The notes beneath the pieces were generated by a model. That model was given only the letters and a program-made list of their open reading frames with translations, did no database searches and had not been told where the DNA came from. This document shows, piece by piece, positions 10,043 to 18,174 of a DNA stretch of 64,000 bases (its first letter is position 1; each line of letters starts with the position of its first letter). Both the position numbers and the translations under genes were made by a program. The stretch spans positions 62,001-126,000 of the forward strand of contig NZ_JASBQQ010000003.1 of NCBI RefSeq assembly GCF_029961185.1, in the 5' to 3' direction. The DNA is from Albidovulum aestuarii (GTDB taxonomy: Bacteria > Pseudomonadota > Alphaproteobacteria > Rhodobacterales > Rhodobacteraceae).

Positions 10043-10370
10043 GCTGTTGTAGGGAGGGCCGATGACCATGCACAGAGTCTTCAACTTTGCATGAAATTAG
10101 CTTCTCTCGAACGGGTCAGTGCAGGCTCGTGCCAATTCGGTTGTCGCAAACGCATAACCGCTCCAAAGAACGAGCCTCCCATGCATGTAGCTCCATACGC
10201 AACGATCGCTTTGGTCCCGCCAATTCATAACCTTTACAGTAAGTGATGTGATCTGCTTGAGCGGTTTGGAATTTAGGCCAATGTCACTAGTGAAGCCTGT
10301 CAGAACTGTCTACTAACCGGTAAGAGCAAACCGCACTTCTCTCCCACCCTTGCCAACGAATACTCAGCAG
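10043..10370. other. AT-richer non-coding stretch at the edge of the sugar-gene insert
   Basis: About 330 bases without a convincing gene. Base composition drops within roughly 30 bases of the argF stop and stays low until about 13,040. No tRNA, direct repeat or integrase was found that would mark a site-specific insertion. It presumably holds the promoter of the aminotransferase gene, though no clear -35/-10 pair was recognised. Confidence 0.5.
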
Positions 10371-11390
10371 ATGATCAAATTTGTGAACCAGAAGTCACCT
10401 GACTTGGACCGTGTTTCGTGCCTGCTAGAGCAGTGCGCGTCGCAGAACCTCTGGGCGAATAGGGGGCCGCTGTACACAAAACTCGCAGATGACTACTCAG
10501 AGCATTTTGGATTGGGAAGCGATTGCTCCGTTACTCCATGTGCCAACGCTGGGATCGCGCTGGAGGCGATGGCAAGGCTGCTGTCTTTGCGTCAGGGCCG
10601 CAAACTAAGATGGGTCGGCTCTGCATTCAGCTTTCACAATCTTGGACGTGGATACTTTGCCGACATGGCGTTGGTGGACTGCACGACGCAGGGGCTTCTG
10701 GATATCGATGCGGTGCGGAAAATGCCGGAGCAGGGCTTTGACGGCATCATTGTCGTGAATCCTTTTGGTCTTTTTCAGGACTTCGACGAATATGTCACCT
10801 ACGCACGCGAATCCGGAAAGTTCTTACTGATTGACAATGCTGCTGGCATCAGCCGGACCATGCCGGACTGGCCGTGGCAAGCACTCAGCCTTCATCATAC
10901 CAAGCCCTACGGTATGGGTGAGGGTGGGCTGGCTTTGACGCCGCCGGAAGCTGCTGAAGACCTCTATGGTCTACTCAATTATGGGCCGTTGCCGAATGAC
11001 GCCGCATGCTGGCTGAACAACGGCAAGATATCGGATATTGCCTGTGCCTTCCTGATTGACCGTCTTGAAAAGGTCTCGCAATGGGAACCGCTGTATCTCG
11101 AACAAGCGAAACGCGTATATAGGATTGCAAGCGATCTTGGTCTGTCACCCATCCGACCGTTCGGTCCAACAGCTCCAGCCATGAGTTGGGGGTATTTGGC
11201 GCCGAACGAGATTCCTCTGGAGCGGATCGTGGAGGCCCGCCGCCTGACATTTGGCAAATACTACAAACCACTTGCCGACTTGCCTCAAACCACGTCTCTT
11301 TATTCCCGTCTCGTGAATATTCCGACCCATCCGGATGTTAGCAAGTTGTCTGATAGCGAACTGGCAGAAGAAATCGCACGGTTACTATGA
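10371..11390 (+). CDS. DegT/DnrJ/EryC1-type sugar aminotransferase
   Basis: 339 residues from the ATG at 10371; an in-frame TTG at 10350 would add seven, and neither has a clear ribosome site. The PLP lysine lies in SLHHTKPYGMGEGG, matching the family motif before a Gly-rich turn, and the cofactor Asp is in LIDNAAG. These enzymes aminate nucleotide-linked 4-keto sugars for surface glycans. The gene is somewhat short for the family, AT-richer than its flanks, and converges with a NeuD/PglD-type acyltransferase gene. Together they suggest an N-acylated amino sugar like bacillosamine or perosamine. The exact sugar is unknown. Confidence 0.78.
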   Translation: MIKFVNQKSPDLDRVSCLLEQCASQNLWANRGPLYTKLADDYSEHFGLGSDCSVTPCANAGIALEAMARLLSLRQGRKLRWVGSAFSFHNLGRGYFADMALVDCTTQGLLDIDAVRKMPEQGFDGIIVVNPFGLFQDFDEYVTYARESGKFLLIDNAAGISRTMPDWPWQALSLHHTKPYGMGEGGLALTPPEAAEDLYGLLNYGPLPNDAACWLNNGKISDIACAFLIDRLEKVSQWEPLYLEQAKRVYRIASDLGLSPIRPFGPTAPAMSWGYLAPNEIPLERIVEARRLTFGKYYKPLADLPQTTSLYSRLVNIPTHPDVSKLSDSELAEEIARLL

Positions 11391-12035
11391 GTTGTCTGTG
11401 CTGGTTTTGATAATCTTAGCAGGTACGCCCACGGCTGTACTGTGGGGTGGAATCGGTCGAATTACTGCGGCGCCTGCCCCGATGACTGAGCCATCTCCAA
11501 CACTGACACCCTGAATTAGGGCGGCGCCGGTTCCGATTTCAACGCCGGTTCCCAGCGTAACCTTTCCAGAGATGTTCGCCCCGGGACTGATGGTTGAATA
11601 GGCGCCCAACTTAGCGTCATGGCCCACGGTCGCGCACAGGTTGACGTGAACATGCGGAAACACGGTTATGTCCGTTGTCAGACAGGCATTCGCGCAAATC
11701 ACAACGCCTTCGCCGAGTGACACACGATCACCGATCCATGCGCGTGGATGGACCAGTGTAGGGAACTTACACCCCATTGCGCCCATCCGCTCTGCAATGG
11801 ATCGCCGGGCAGAGGGATTTCCGATCGCTACCGCGACGTCAGCACGTGCACCGCGTTCGAGCGTTTCGATGTCATCTGAGACAGGCAGGCCATGCACCGT
11901 CTCCGGATGTGTAATACCGGGATCAACCACAAATCCAAGGCAGTTCCATTGGCGCGCCTGAACGTTCAAAGCGTGCAGAATTTGGAGTACCTCTCGCCCG
12001 AAGCCACCGCACCCGTAAATAGCAATATCCCGCAA
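11385..12035 (-). CDS. NeuD/PglD-family sugar O/N-acyltransferase
   Basis: 216 residues. The N-terminus IAIYGCGGFGREVLQIL is the Rossmann-like sugar-nucleotide-binding part. The C-terminal half is a left-handed beta-helix of hexapeptide repeats (VSLGEGVVICANACL onward) with the catalytic-type His in ATVGHDAKLGAYSTISPG. It ends in VGVPAKII, typical of hexapeptide transferases. It overlaps the convergent aminotransferase by six bases and follows the upstream glycosyltransferase-like gene by 25 bases, so those two minus-strand genes are likely one operon. The acyl donor is probably acetyl-CoA. Confidence 0.85.
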   Translation of the reverse strand: MRDIAIYGCGGFGREVLQILHALNVQARQWNCLGFVVDPGITHPETVHGLPVSDDIETLERGARADVAVAIGNPSARRSIAERMGAMGCKFPTLVHPRAWIGDRVSLGEGVVICANACLTTDITVFPHVHVNLCATVGHDAKLGAYSTISPGANISGKVTLGTGVEIGTGAALIQGVSVGDGSVIGAGAAVIRPIPPHSTAVGVPAKIIKTSTDNS

Positions 12036-12060
12036 GAGCTATCCCCTTTTTGGTCCGCAC

Positions 12061-12984
12061 CTACCCGAAACGCGCCTTCAGCGTAGCGAGGAACCGTATG
12101 ACAGTCTCATTTTCACGTTCCGTGGCAGCTCGCATATCCGCAATCAAGTCATCCCGAGTAGACCGCGCCCAATCGATTTCTTCTTCGCCATAAGCAACTC
12201 CTTTTTTCAACTCGAACCCGGCGCGCCAATCCTTTGCGCTCAGGTTGGGCTGAGGAATGACAACGGGTATGCATCCACAAAGCGCGGCGTAATAGGCATA
12301 CATCGTATAGGGGTCGTGACAGTAGAAAATCTCTGTCCTGTTGAAGACCTCGGCAATTTCGGCGTGGCTCTTCCCGTCCAACAGGATAGCGGGGTCGGGC
12401 TGGGGAACTTGCCCCGCAGTATTGGTCCCCTTGCGGATCATGCGGCACGAGCCCGATCGTGGGAGGCCCAGATCGCTGTAGATATCTTCGCGAAGCCAGC
12501 GGAGTTGCAGCAATCTGGTGTCGGGAATGCCCTGTATGTCTTGGGCAAAAACCTTTTGATAGAAAAATACTTCGTCACTCGAAGCGATCTTTGAATCAAT
12601 TCCCAGATATCCAGGCCGGTTCAACAACCAGCGTACCACTCGAGAGGCGCCTAGCGGGTTTCCGGACACCGTTTCGGGATAGACAATGATTCCCTCGCCG
12701 ATGCGTTCCTTTGGTGCAACCGGCACATCCATCGACGGATGCGTTTTGAAACGCGTTTGCTTGCGGCGGATATTCCACCGCTTCAGGGCGCGGAGCCAAT
12801 GCGCGTCGACCTCCGCATAGTCTTTTTTCAGGATCTTAACCGCATATGCCTCAACCCCTAGCTTGCGAAGCCGATCCACCAAGGCGTGAAGTACAATAGC
12901 TCCACCGCTGTTTTCATCGAAAGAAGGGCAGTTGACGATGATGGGGCGATCCGGGCGCTCGACATGGGCAAGTTGGCTCATCAA
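12061..12984 (-). CDS. Glycosyltransferase-like protein of unknown specificity
   Basis: 307 residues, not assigned to a family with confidence. Near the N-terminus are CPSFDENSGGAIVLHALVDR and a V-rich strand, like the first Rossmann strand and helix of GT-B enzymes. The C-terminal part has FYCHDPYTMYAYYAALCG followed by CIPVVIPQP, resembling the acidic donor-binding region of GT-B transferases and the WavQ type of LPS-core proteins. No signal peptide or membrane span is visible. It precedes the NeuD/PglD-type gene in a probable operon. The position in a sugar-gene insert supports a role in a surface glycan. Confidence 0.55.
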   Translation of the reverse strand: MMSQLAHVERPDRPIIVNCPSFDENSGGAIVLHALVDRLRKLGVEAYAVKILKKDYAEVDAHWLRALKRWNIRRKQTRFKTHPSMDVPVAPKERIGEGIIVYPETVSGNPLGASRVVRWLLNRPGYLGIDSKIASSDEVFFYQKVFAQDIQGIPDTRLLQLRWLREDIYSDLGLPRSGSCRMIRKGTNTAGQVPQPDPAILLDGKSHAEIAEVFNRTEIFYCHDPYTMYAYYAALCGCIPVVIPQPNLSAKDWRAGFELKKGVAYGEEEIDWARSTRDDLIADMRAATERENETVIRFLATLKARFG

Positions 12985-13069
12985 CTGATCTCCCGGGAGT
13001 TATACGTTCGTTGCTGATGGAATAGGTCGCCGTTTCCTAACTGGAATGGCACTCTCAAGCCACAATAGC

Positions 13070-13100
13070 AAAGAGGCCCGGAATGTTTCCGGGCCTCTTT
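13070..13100 (-). terminator. Terminator of pnp
   Basis: A perfect 14-bp stem (13070-13083 with 13087-13100) closes a three-base loop 14 bases beyond the pnp stop. On the minus strand the stem ends in CTCTTT followed by GCTATTG, so the U-run is short. The symmetry could also stop rightward transcripts from the sugar-gene side. Confidence 0.8.
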
Positions 13101-13113
13101 CGTTCGGGAATTA

Positions 13114-15264
13114 TCAGCTCTCAGCGTCGGCCTTTTCAGTCTTCTCCGGCACGATCTCTTCGCCGGTTTCCTGATCGACCATCTTCATGCCAAGGCGCAC
13201 CTTGCCACGATCGTCGAAGCCCAGAAGCTTGACCTTCACTTCCTGACCTTCCTTCAGCACCTCGTTCGGGTGCTGCAGGCGCTTGTTGGCGATCTGGGAG
13301 ACATGCACCAGACCGTCGCGCTTGCCGAAGAAGTTCACGAAGGCGCCGAAATCGACCAGCTTGACGACCTTGCCGGTATAGATCTTGCCCTCTTCCGGCT
13401 CGGCCACGATCGAGTAGATCATGTCGTAGGCCTTCTTGATCGATTCAGCGTTGGCTGAGGCGATCTTGATCACGCCGTCGTCGTTGATATCGACCTTGGC
13501 GCCCGACACTTCGACGATCTCGCGGATGACCTTGCCGCCCGAGCCGATCACTTCACGGATCTTGTCGGTGGGCACGGTCATCGTCTCGATGCGCGGGGCG
13601 TGGGCGGAAAACTCGCTCCGGCCCTCGGTCAGCGCCTTGGCCATTTCGCCCAGGATATGCATCCGGCCGTCCTTGGCCTGCGCCAGCGCCTGCTCCATGA
13701 TCGCCGGCGTGATGCCCGCGACCTTGATGTCCATCTGGAGCGAGGTGATGCCGGCCTCGGTGCCTGCAACCTTGAAGTCCATGTCGCCGAGGTGATCCTC
13801 GTCGCCGAGGATGTCGGTCAGGACCGCGTATTTGCCGTCCTCTTCGAGGATCAGACCCATGGCGACACCGGCGACCGGCGCCTTCAGCGGCACACCCGCA
13901 TCCATCATCGACAGCGACGAACCGCAGACCGTGGCCATGGAGGAGGAGCCGTTCGATTCCGTGATCTCCGACACGATGCGGATCGTGTAGGGGAAGTCGG
14001 TCGGTGCCGGCAGAACCGCCTGAAGCGCGCGCCAGGCCAGTTTCCCGTGGCCGATCTCGCGGCGGCCCGGAGGACCGAAGCGGCCAACCTCGCCGACCGA
14101 ATAGGGCGGGAAATTGTAATGCAGCAGGAAGTTGGAACGCCAGTTGCCGTGCAGGGCGTCGATGATCTGCTCATCCTCGCCGGTGCCGAGCGTGGTGATC
14201 ACGAGGCCCTGCGTCTCGCCGCGGGTGAACAGCGCCGAACCATGGGTGCGCGGCAGGATGCCGACTTCCGAGACGATCGGGCGGACCGTCTTGGTGTCGC
14301 GGCCGTCGATGCGCTTGCCGTTGGCGACGACATCGCCCCGCAGGATCGAGCTTTCCAGCTTCTTGATCGCCGAACCGAGATTGGCATCGGCCTGATCTTC
14401 CTCCGTCAGCGCTTCCTTGATCGCGTCCACGGCGGCAGAGATCGCGGCCGTCCGCTCCTGCTTGTCGAGGATCGCGAAGGCGGCGCGCATCTGCGCCTCG
14501 CCTGCCTTCTGAACCTTCGCATACAGTTCCGAATAATCGGCGGGCTGGAAGTCGAAGGGTTCCTTGGCGCAATCTTCGGCGAAGTCGATGATCAGGTCGA
14601 TCACCGGCTGCATCGCGTCATGGCCGAACTTCACGGCGCCCAGCATCTCGGCCTCGGACAGCTCATAGGCCTCCGATTCCACCATCATCACGGCGTCCTT
14701 GGTGCCCGCGACGACAAGGTCAAGCCGCTGCTCGGGGTTCGAGCGGAGCTGGTCCATATCGCTGACTTCGGGGTTTAGCACGTATTCGCCATTGGCAAAG
14801 CCAACGCGCGCCGCACCGATCGGACCCATGAAGGGCACGCCCGAGATGGTCAGCGCCGCCGAGGCGGCGATCATCGCGACGATGTCGGGATCGTTGACGA
14901 GGTCGTGGGACAGAACGGTGCAGATCACCAGCACTTCGTTCTTGAAGCCCGGCACGAAAAGCGGGCGGATCGGACGGTCGATCAGGCGCGAGGTCAGCGT
15001 TTCCTTTTCCGAAGGACGCCCTTCACGCTTAAAAAAGCCGCCCGGGATTTTGCCGGCGGCATAGGTCTTTTCCTGGTAATGCACGGTCAGCGGGAAGAAG
15101 TCCTGTCCCGGCTTCTGTTGACGGGCATAGGTCACGTTGGCCATGACGGAGGTTTCGCCAAGGGTGGCGATGACCGAACCGTCGGCCTGACGGGCGACCT
15201 TTCCCGTTTCCAGTGTCAGCTCTTCCTGGCCCCACTGGATGGATTTCTTTGTCACGTTGAACAT
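13114..15264 (-). CDS. pnp: Polyribonucleotide nucleotidyltransferase (PNPase)
   Basis: 716 residues from the ATG at 15264, which has AAGAGGAAA nine bases upstream; the open frame extends 31 codons further but without family similarity. Two RNase PH-like domains come first ([14 protein letters not shown]; later [14 protein letters not shown]), then a KH domain with [15 protein letters not shown] at about 565-580 and an S1 domain near the C-terminus ([17 protein letters not shown]). It degrades RNA 3' to 5' with phosphate and is part of the degradosome. In many proteobacteria rpsO precedes pnp; here rpsO is 11 kb away on the other strand. Confidence 0.97.
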   Translation of the reverse strand: MFNVTKKSIQWGQEELTLETGKVARQADGSVIATLGETSVMANVTYARQQKPGQDFFPLTVHYQEKTYAAGKIPGGFFKREGRPSEKETLTSRLIDRPIRPLFVPGFKNEVLVICTVLSHDLVNDPDIVAMIAASAALTISGVPFMGPIGAARVGFANGEYVLNPEVSDMDQLRSNPEQRLDLVVAGTKDAVMMVESEAYELSEAEMLGAVKFGHDAMQPVIDLIIDFAEDCAKEPFDFQPADYSELYAKVQKAGEAQMRAAFAILDKQERTAAISAAVDAIKEALTEEDQADANLGSAIKKLESSILRGDVVANGKRIDGRDTKTVRPIVSEVGILPRTHGSALFTRGETQGLVITTLGTGEDEQIIDALHGNWRSNFLLHYNFPPYSVGEVGRFGPPGRREIGHGKLAWRALQAVLPAPTDFPYTIRIVSEITESNGSSSMATVCGSSLSMMDAGVPLKAPVAGVAMGLILEEDGKYAVLTDILGDEDHLGDMDFKVAGTEAGITSLQMDIKVAGITPAIMEQALAQAKDGRMHILGEMAKALTEGRSEFSAHAPRIETMTVPTDKIREVIGSGGKVIREIVEVSGAKVDINDDGVIKIASANAESIKKAYDMIYSIVAEPEEGKIYTGKVVKLVDFGAFVNFFGKRDGLVHVSQIANKRLQHPNEVLKEGQEVKVKLLGFDDRGKVRLGMKMVDQETGEEIVPEKTEKADAES

Positions 15265-15456
15265 ATATCGTTTCCTCTTGGGAGCACGCACGGGCGTATC
15301 CCGTGTCTCCCCTTTTTTCATAGCGGCCCCATTGCCGCCGCCCCCAATCCTTCGCATGCGCCCGGGGGCATGGGCTCACGTCACAGATGGCGGGGGCCAT
15401 ACAGGAAAACGGCTGGGTTGGGAAGGGGCGGGTTGGAATGACGGTTGCGCGCAGGA

Positions 15457-15920
15457 TCAGTCCAGTTCCTTCGTGATCCGGAATTCGACGGTGTGGTTCG
15501 GTGATCCTTCTCCAAAGAAAGATCTCCAAGCTGCGCGCGCACTATCCAGTAGCAGCGCATAACTACCACCGCGCAATGCTCGGTGGCAAAATCACCAGTG
15601 CAAATTTCCAGCCATGCCTGTGTCGCTGGCCATTGAGAACGCGCTTAGTGTAGCAAGTAGGTGTGACGTCCGACTCTTTGCCGGGCATGTGCCTTAATCC
15701 CAAAGCAGTCGCCGCGGCGAGTCCGCCAACTCAGATTGGAGACCCGCATGTTAAAAGGTCGGGCCGAAACTCGTCATCAGGCGCGCCATTACGAAGTCGC
15801 CCATCGGCAGTTTGATCATCTTCGTGCAGGTATCGCAGTCGCGGAAGACGTCCAGCGGCGCTGCATGGGTAGCCCCCCGGGCATAAGCGCGACGGCCAGA
15901 ACGCGGAGCGTGTGTTTCAC
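15457..15920 (-). pseudogene. Decayed formylglycine-generating-enzyme (FGE/SUMF1-domain) gene
   Basis: Fragments in different frames line up, in order, with an FGE-domain protein. Position 15920 has a GTG with AAGGGGAA before it, then a signal-peptide-like start (VKHTLRVLAVALMPG). In another frame come AAPLDVFRDCDTCTKMIKLP and GDFVMARL, ending in TAA at 15751. Near 15600 there is GMAGNLHW, the family's GN-x-x-EW region, then a TGA at 15592. The C-terminus is LRGGSYALLLDSARAAWRSF, and later TVEFRITKELD before the stop at 15457. A functional gene needs about 800 bases; only 464 remain, so there are deletions plus a frameshift. The 190 bases between it and pnp hold no gene. Confidence 0.8.
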
Positions 15921-16064
15921 CGAATTCCCCTTCCGCAAACAGGACGCCCGCAGGTTGCAGCTTGGGCGTTCCGTTCCGTCAAGCGAGACAGCACATCTGC
16001 GCTCTTGTGCGTTGGCAGGCGCTATGCGAGGCGGTCCCTATGGCCGGATCGCCCGGCTGTGACC

Positions 16065-16826
16065 TCAGGAGATATCCAGAACAGCCCCCAGATATGGCAG
16101 CCGCGCCTGCGCTGCGGCGACACTGGCTTGCTCAATCTCGGCGCTGATCATTTCGTGCCCGGCACCTGCCCGCGCGGCGTCTTCGCCGTCCGGCCTGACA
16201 ATGCAGCTCTTTCCCAGATAGGTCAGGCCACCCTCAGTCCCGGCATGGTTGGCGTAACAAACCCAGAGACAGTTTTCGAACGCGCGTGTCGGTATCAGCT
16301 TTTCCGCGACGCCGGGCCAGTTCGCAGTCAGCGCCGTCGGTACCAGCACTGCCTCTGCGCCCTTGCGCCGCGCCAGTCGCATGGTTTCGGGGATCTCGCT
16401 GTCGCAGCAGATCAGCAGCGCGAACCTGATCCCGCCATAGTCAAAGACCTCGATCCGGTTGCCAGCGGTGAACGTGTCGCTTTCAAAGCCCGATGGAAAG
16501 GCCAGCTTGCGGTGATGTGCCACGAGGCTGCCATCGGCCCCGAAAAACGCTGCGGAATTGTATAGCGTGCCGCCGTCGCGCTCCGGACACCCACAGACGA
16601 TCGCGCAGTTCTGCGCCTTTGCCAGTGCAGCTACCGCGCGCTGCAGCGACCCGTCCCGCCCCTCGGCATATCGCGCGATATCGGCGGGCGCGGCATAGCC
16701 CGACAGGAACAGTTCAGGGCAGACTACAAGGTCCGGCCGCCCGGCCGCAATCGCCGCCTTCAGCGCAGCGATCCGCTCTCCGGGCGTTCGCCCGCCCCCC
16801 GCCGACTGGAATATCGCCACACGCAT
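16065..16826 (-). CDS. Carbon-nitrogen hydrolase (nitrilase superfamily, amidase-like)
   Basis: 253 residues. The catalytic triad is Glu in VCPELFLSGY, Lys in HHRKLAFPSGFE and Cys in LLICCDSEIPE. The short length and the CCDSE context fit the aliphatic amidase / N-carbamoyl hydrolase side of the superfamily rather than true nitrilases such as the one at 6650-7603. It starts two bases after the stop of the M24 peptidase-like gene, so both were one operon; that partner is now broken by a stop codon. A joint role in degrading a small amide or ring-opened compound is a guess. Confidence 0.88.
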   Translation of the reverse strand: MRVAIFQSAGGGRTPGERIAALKAAIAAGRPDLVVCPELFLSGYAAPADIARYAEGRDGSLQRAVAALAKAQNCAIVCGCPERDGGTLYNSAAFFGADGSLVAHHRKLAFPSGFESDTFTAGNRIEVFDYGGIRFALLICCDSEIPETMRLARRKGAEAVLVPTALTANWPGVAEKLIPTRAFENCLWVCYANHAGTEGGLTYLGKSCIVRPDGEDAARAGAGHEMISAEIEQASVAAAQARLPYLGAVLDIS

Positions 16827-16828
16827 TC

Positions 16829-17986
16829 TCAGCGCCCCACGACCAGCAATTCACGGCGATAGTCCGTCAGATACTCGCAACCCGTTTCCGTGACCACGAT
16901 GCTGTCGCCGATCCGCCCGCCACACTGGCCATCGACCGAAATGCCCCCGTCCACGGCAAAGGTCATACCCGGTTGCAGAACCGTCGTGTCGCCGGTCTTC
17001 AGTTCGGGCGCTTCCAGATAGGACATGCCGATCGACCGGCCGGTGCGATAACCGGTCTCATAGCCCCGTTCGCGGTAGACCACATTCGCCGCCTCGGCCA
17101 CGGATTCCGCCGTCACCCCCGGCCGGATCGCCGCAATGGCCGCCTGCTGGGCGGCAATCGCCGCCTCCTGCACCCGCGCGGCCGCGTCCGAGACATGACT
17201 GACAAAGAACATCCGGTCGAAGCCAAGCTTGTAGAGCTTGAACTGCGCCATGTTGCAAAAGCAGAAGTAGACCGGGTCGCCCGGCGCCAGCCGCTTGACC
17301 GATGCGCGGCGATGCACCATCGAGGTGTCCGACCCCGACTGCATCACCTGCAGGTTATGGATCATCGGCGAGACGAAGGCCTCCCAGCCCTTGTCGGTCA
17401 GGAACCCCGCCGCCTCCCGTGTCCCGGCATTGATCACCGCCAGCGCCGCCTCGTATTCCGGCGCGCCCTCGGCCAGCGCCCCTTCCGCCGCCGCCATCAT
17501 CGCCCCGGCAATCTTGCCTGCCGTCCGCATCACCTCGATCTCGGCTGGTGATTTGACCATCCGCATGCGTCGCATGATCGGCAGGATATCGGCAAGTTGC
17601 GCCTGCGGCCGCTCATCCTCGAACCAGTTGCGCACGATCGCCGGTATCGACCCGCGCTCGATCGCGACCCGCCCGGGATTATCGCCCAGCACCCGGTCCA
17701 GAACCGCGGGCCAACCGTTTGGCCCCATATCCTCCCAGGTTTCCACATCGGCAACCCAGGTCATCGCCGCCACCATTTCGCTTTCCATCAGTGGCGTGAC
17801 CACTACCGGCGCGCGGTCCGGGCGCACGATCAGGAAAGTCGGCCGTCCGAATTCGACCGACAGATAGCCCCAGAAGCCCGCGAAATACGCGATGGAGCTT
17901 TCATCCGTCAGGACCGCGACATCTATCCCGGCTTACGCCAGTTCTGTCTGCAATGCGCCCGTTCGCGCCCTTGCCTCTTCCAGCAT
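16829..17986 (-). pseudogene. M24 (creatinase/Xaa-Pro peptidase-like) gene with in-frame TAA at codon 18
   Basis: From the ATG at 17986 the frame reads MLEEARARTGALQTELA, then TAA at 17935-17933, then resumes in the same frame with AGIDVAVLTDESSIAYFAGF and continues to 16829. The 386-codon total is the normal family length. A single change in a codon such as AAA would explain the stop. The only usable in-frame start downstream is a GTG at 17827, which would drop 53 residues of the N-terminal domain. The pita-bread domain is present (IGMSYLEAPEL, LQPGMTFAVDGG), but the Asp and Glu metal ligands of M24 metallopeptidases appear replaced, as in creatinase-type members. Confidence 0.75.
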
Positions 17987-18174
17987 TCCACCACCATCCC
18001 TGATCCAGCCCCGGTTCATCGAAGACTATGGTCAGCCGCATCGCGACCAACCGCCCAAAAGCGACACGCCCCGTCGCACCGGTTCGTTCCGCGAACCCGC
18101 CGAGTTGTTGCCCTTTCCGTGCGGTTTCGCTAAGGCGTTGCGACGCCGAAATTACCCAGCGGGACTCACAGAAC

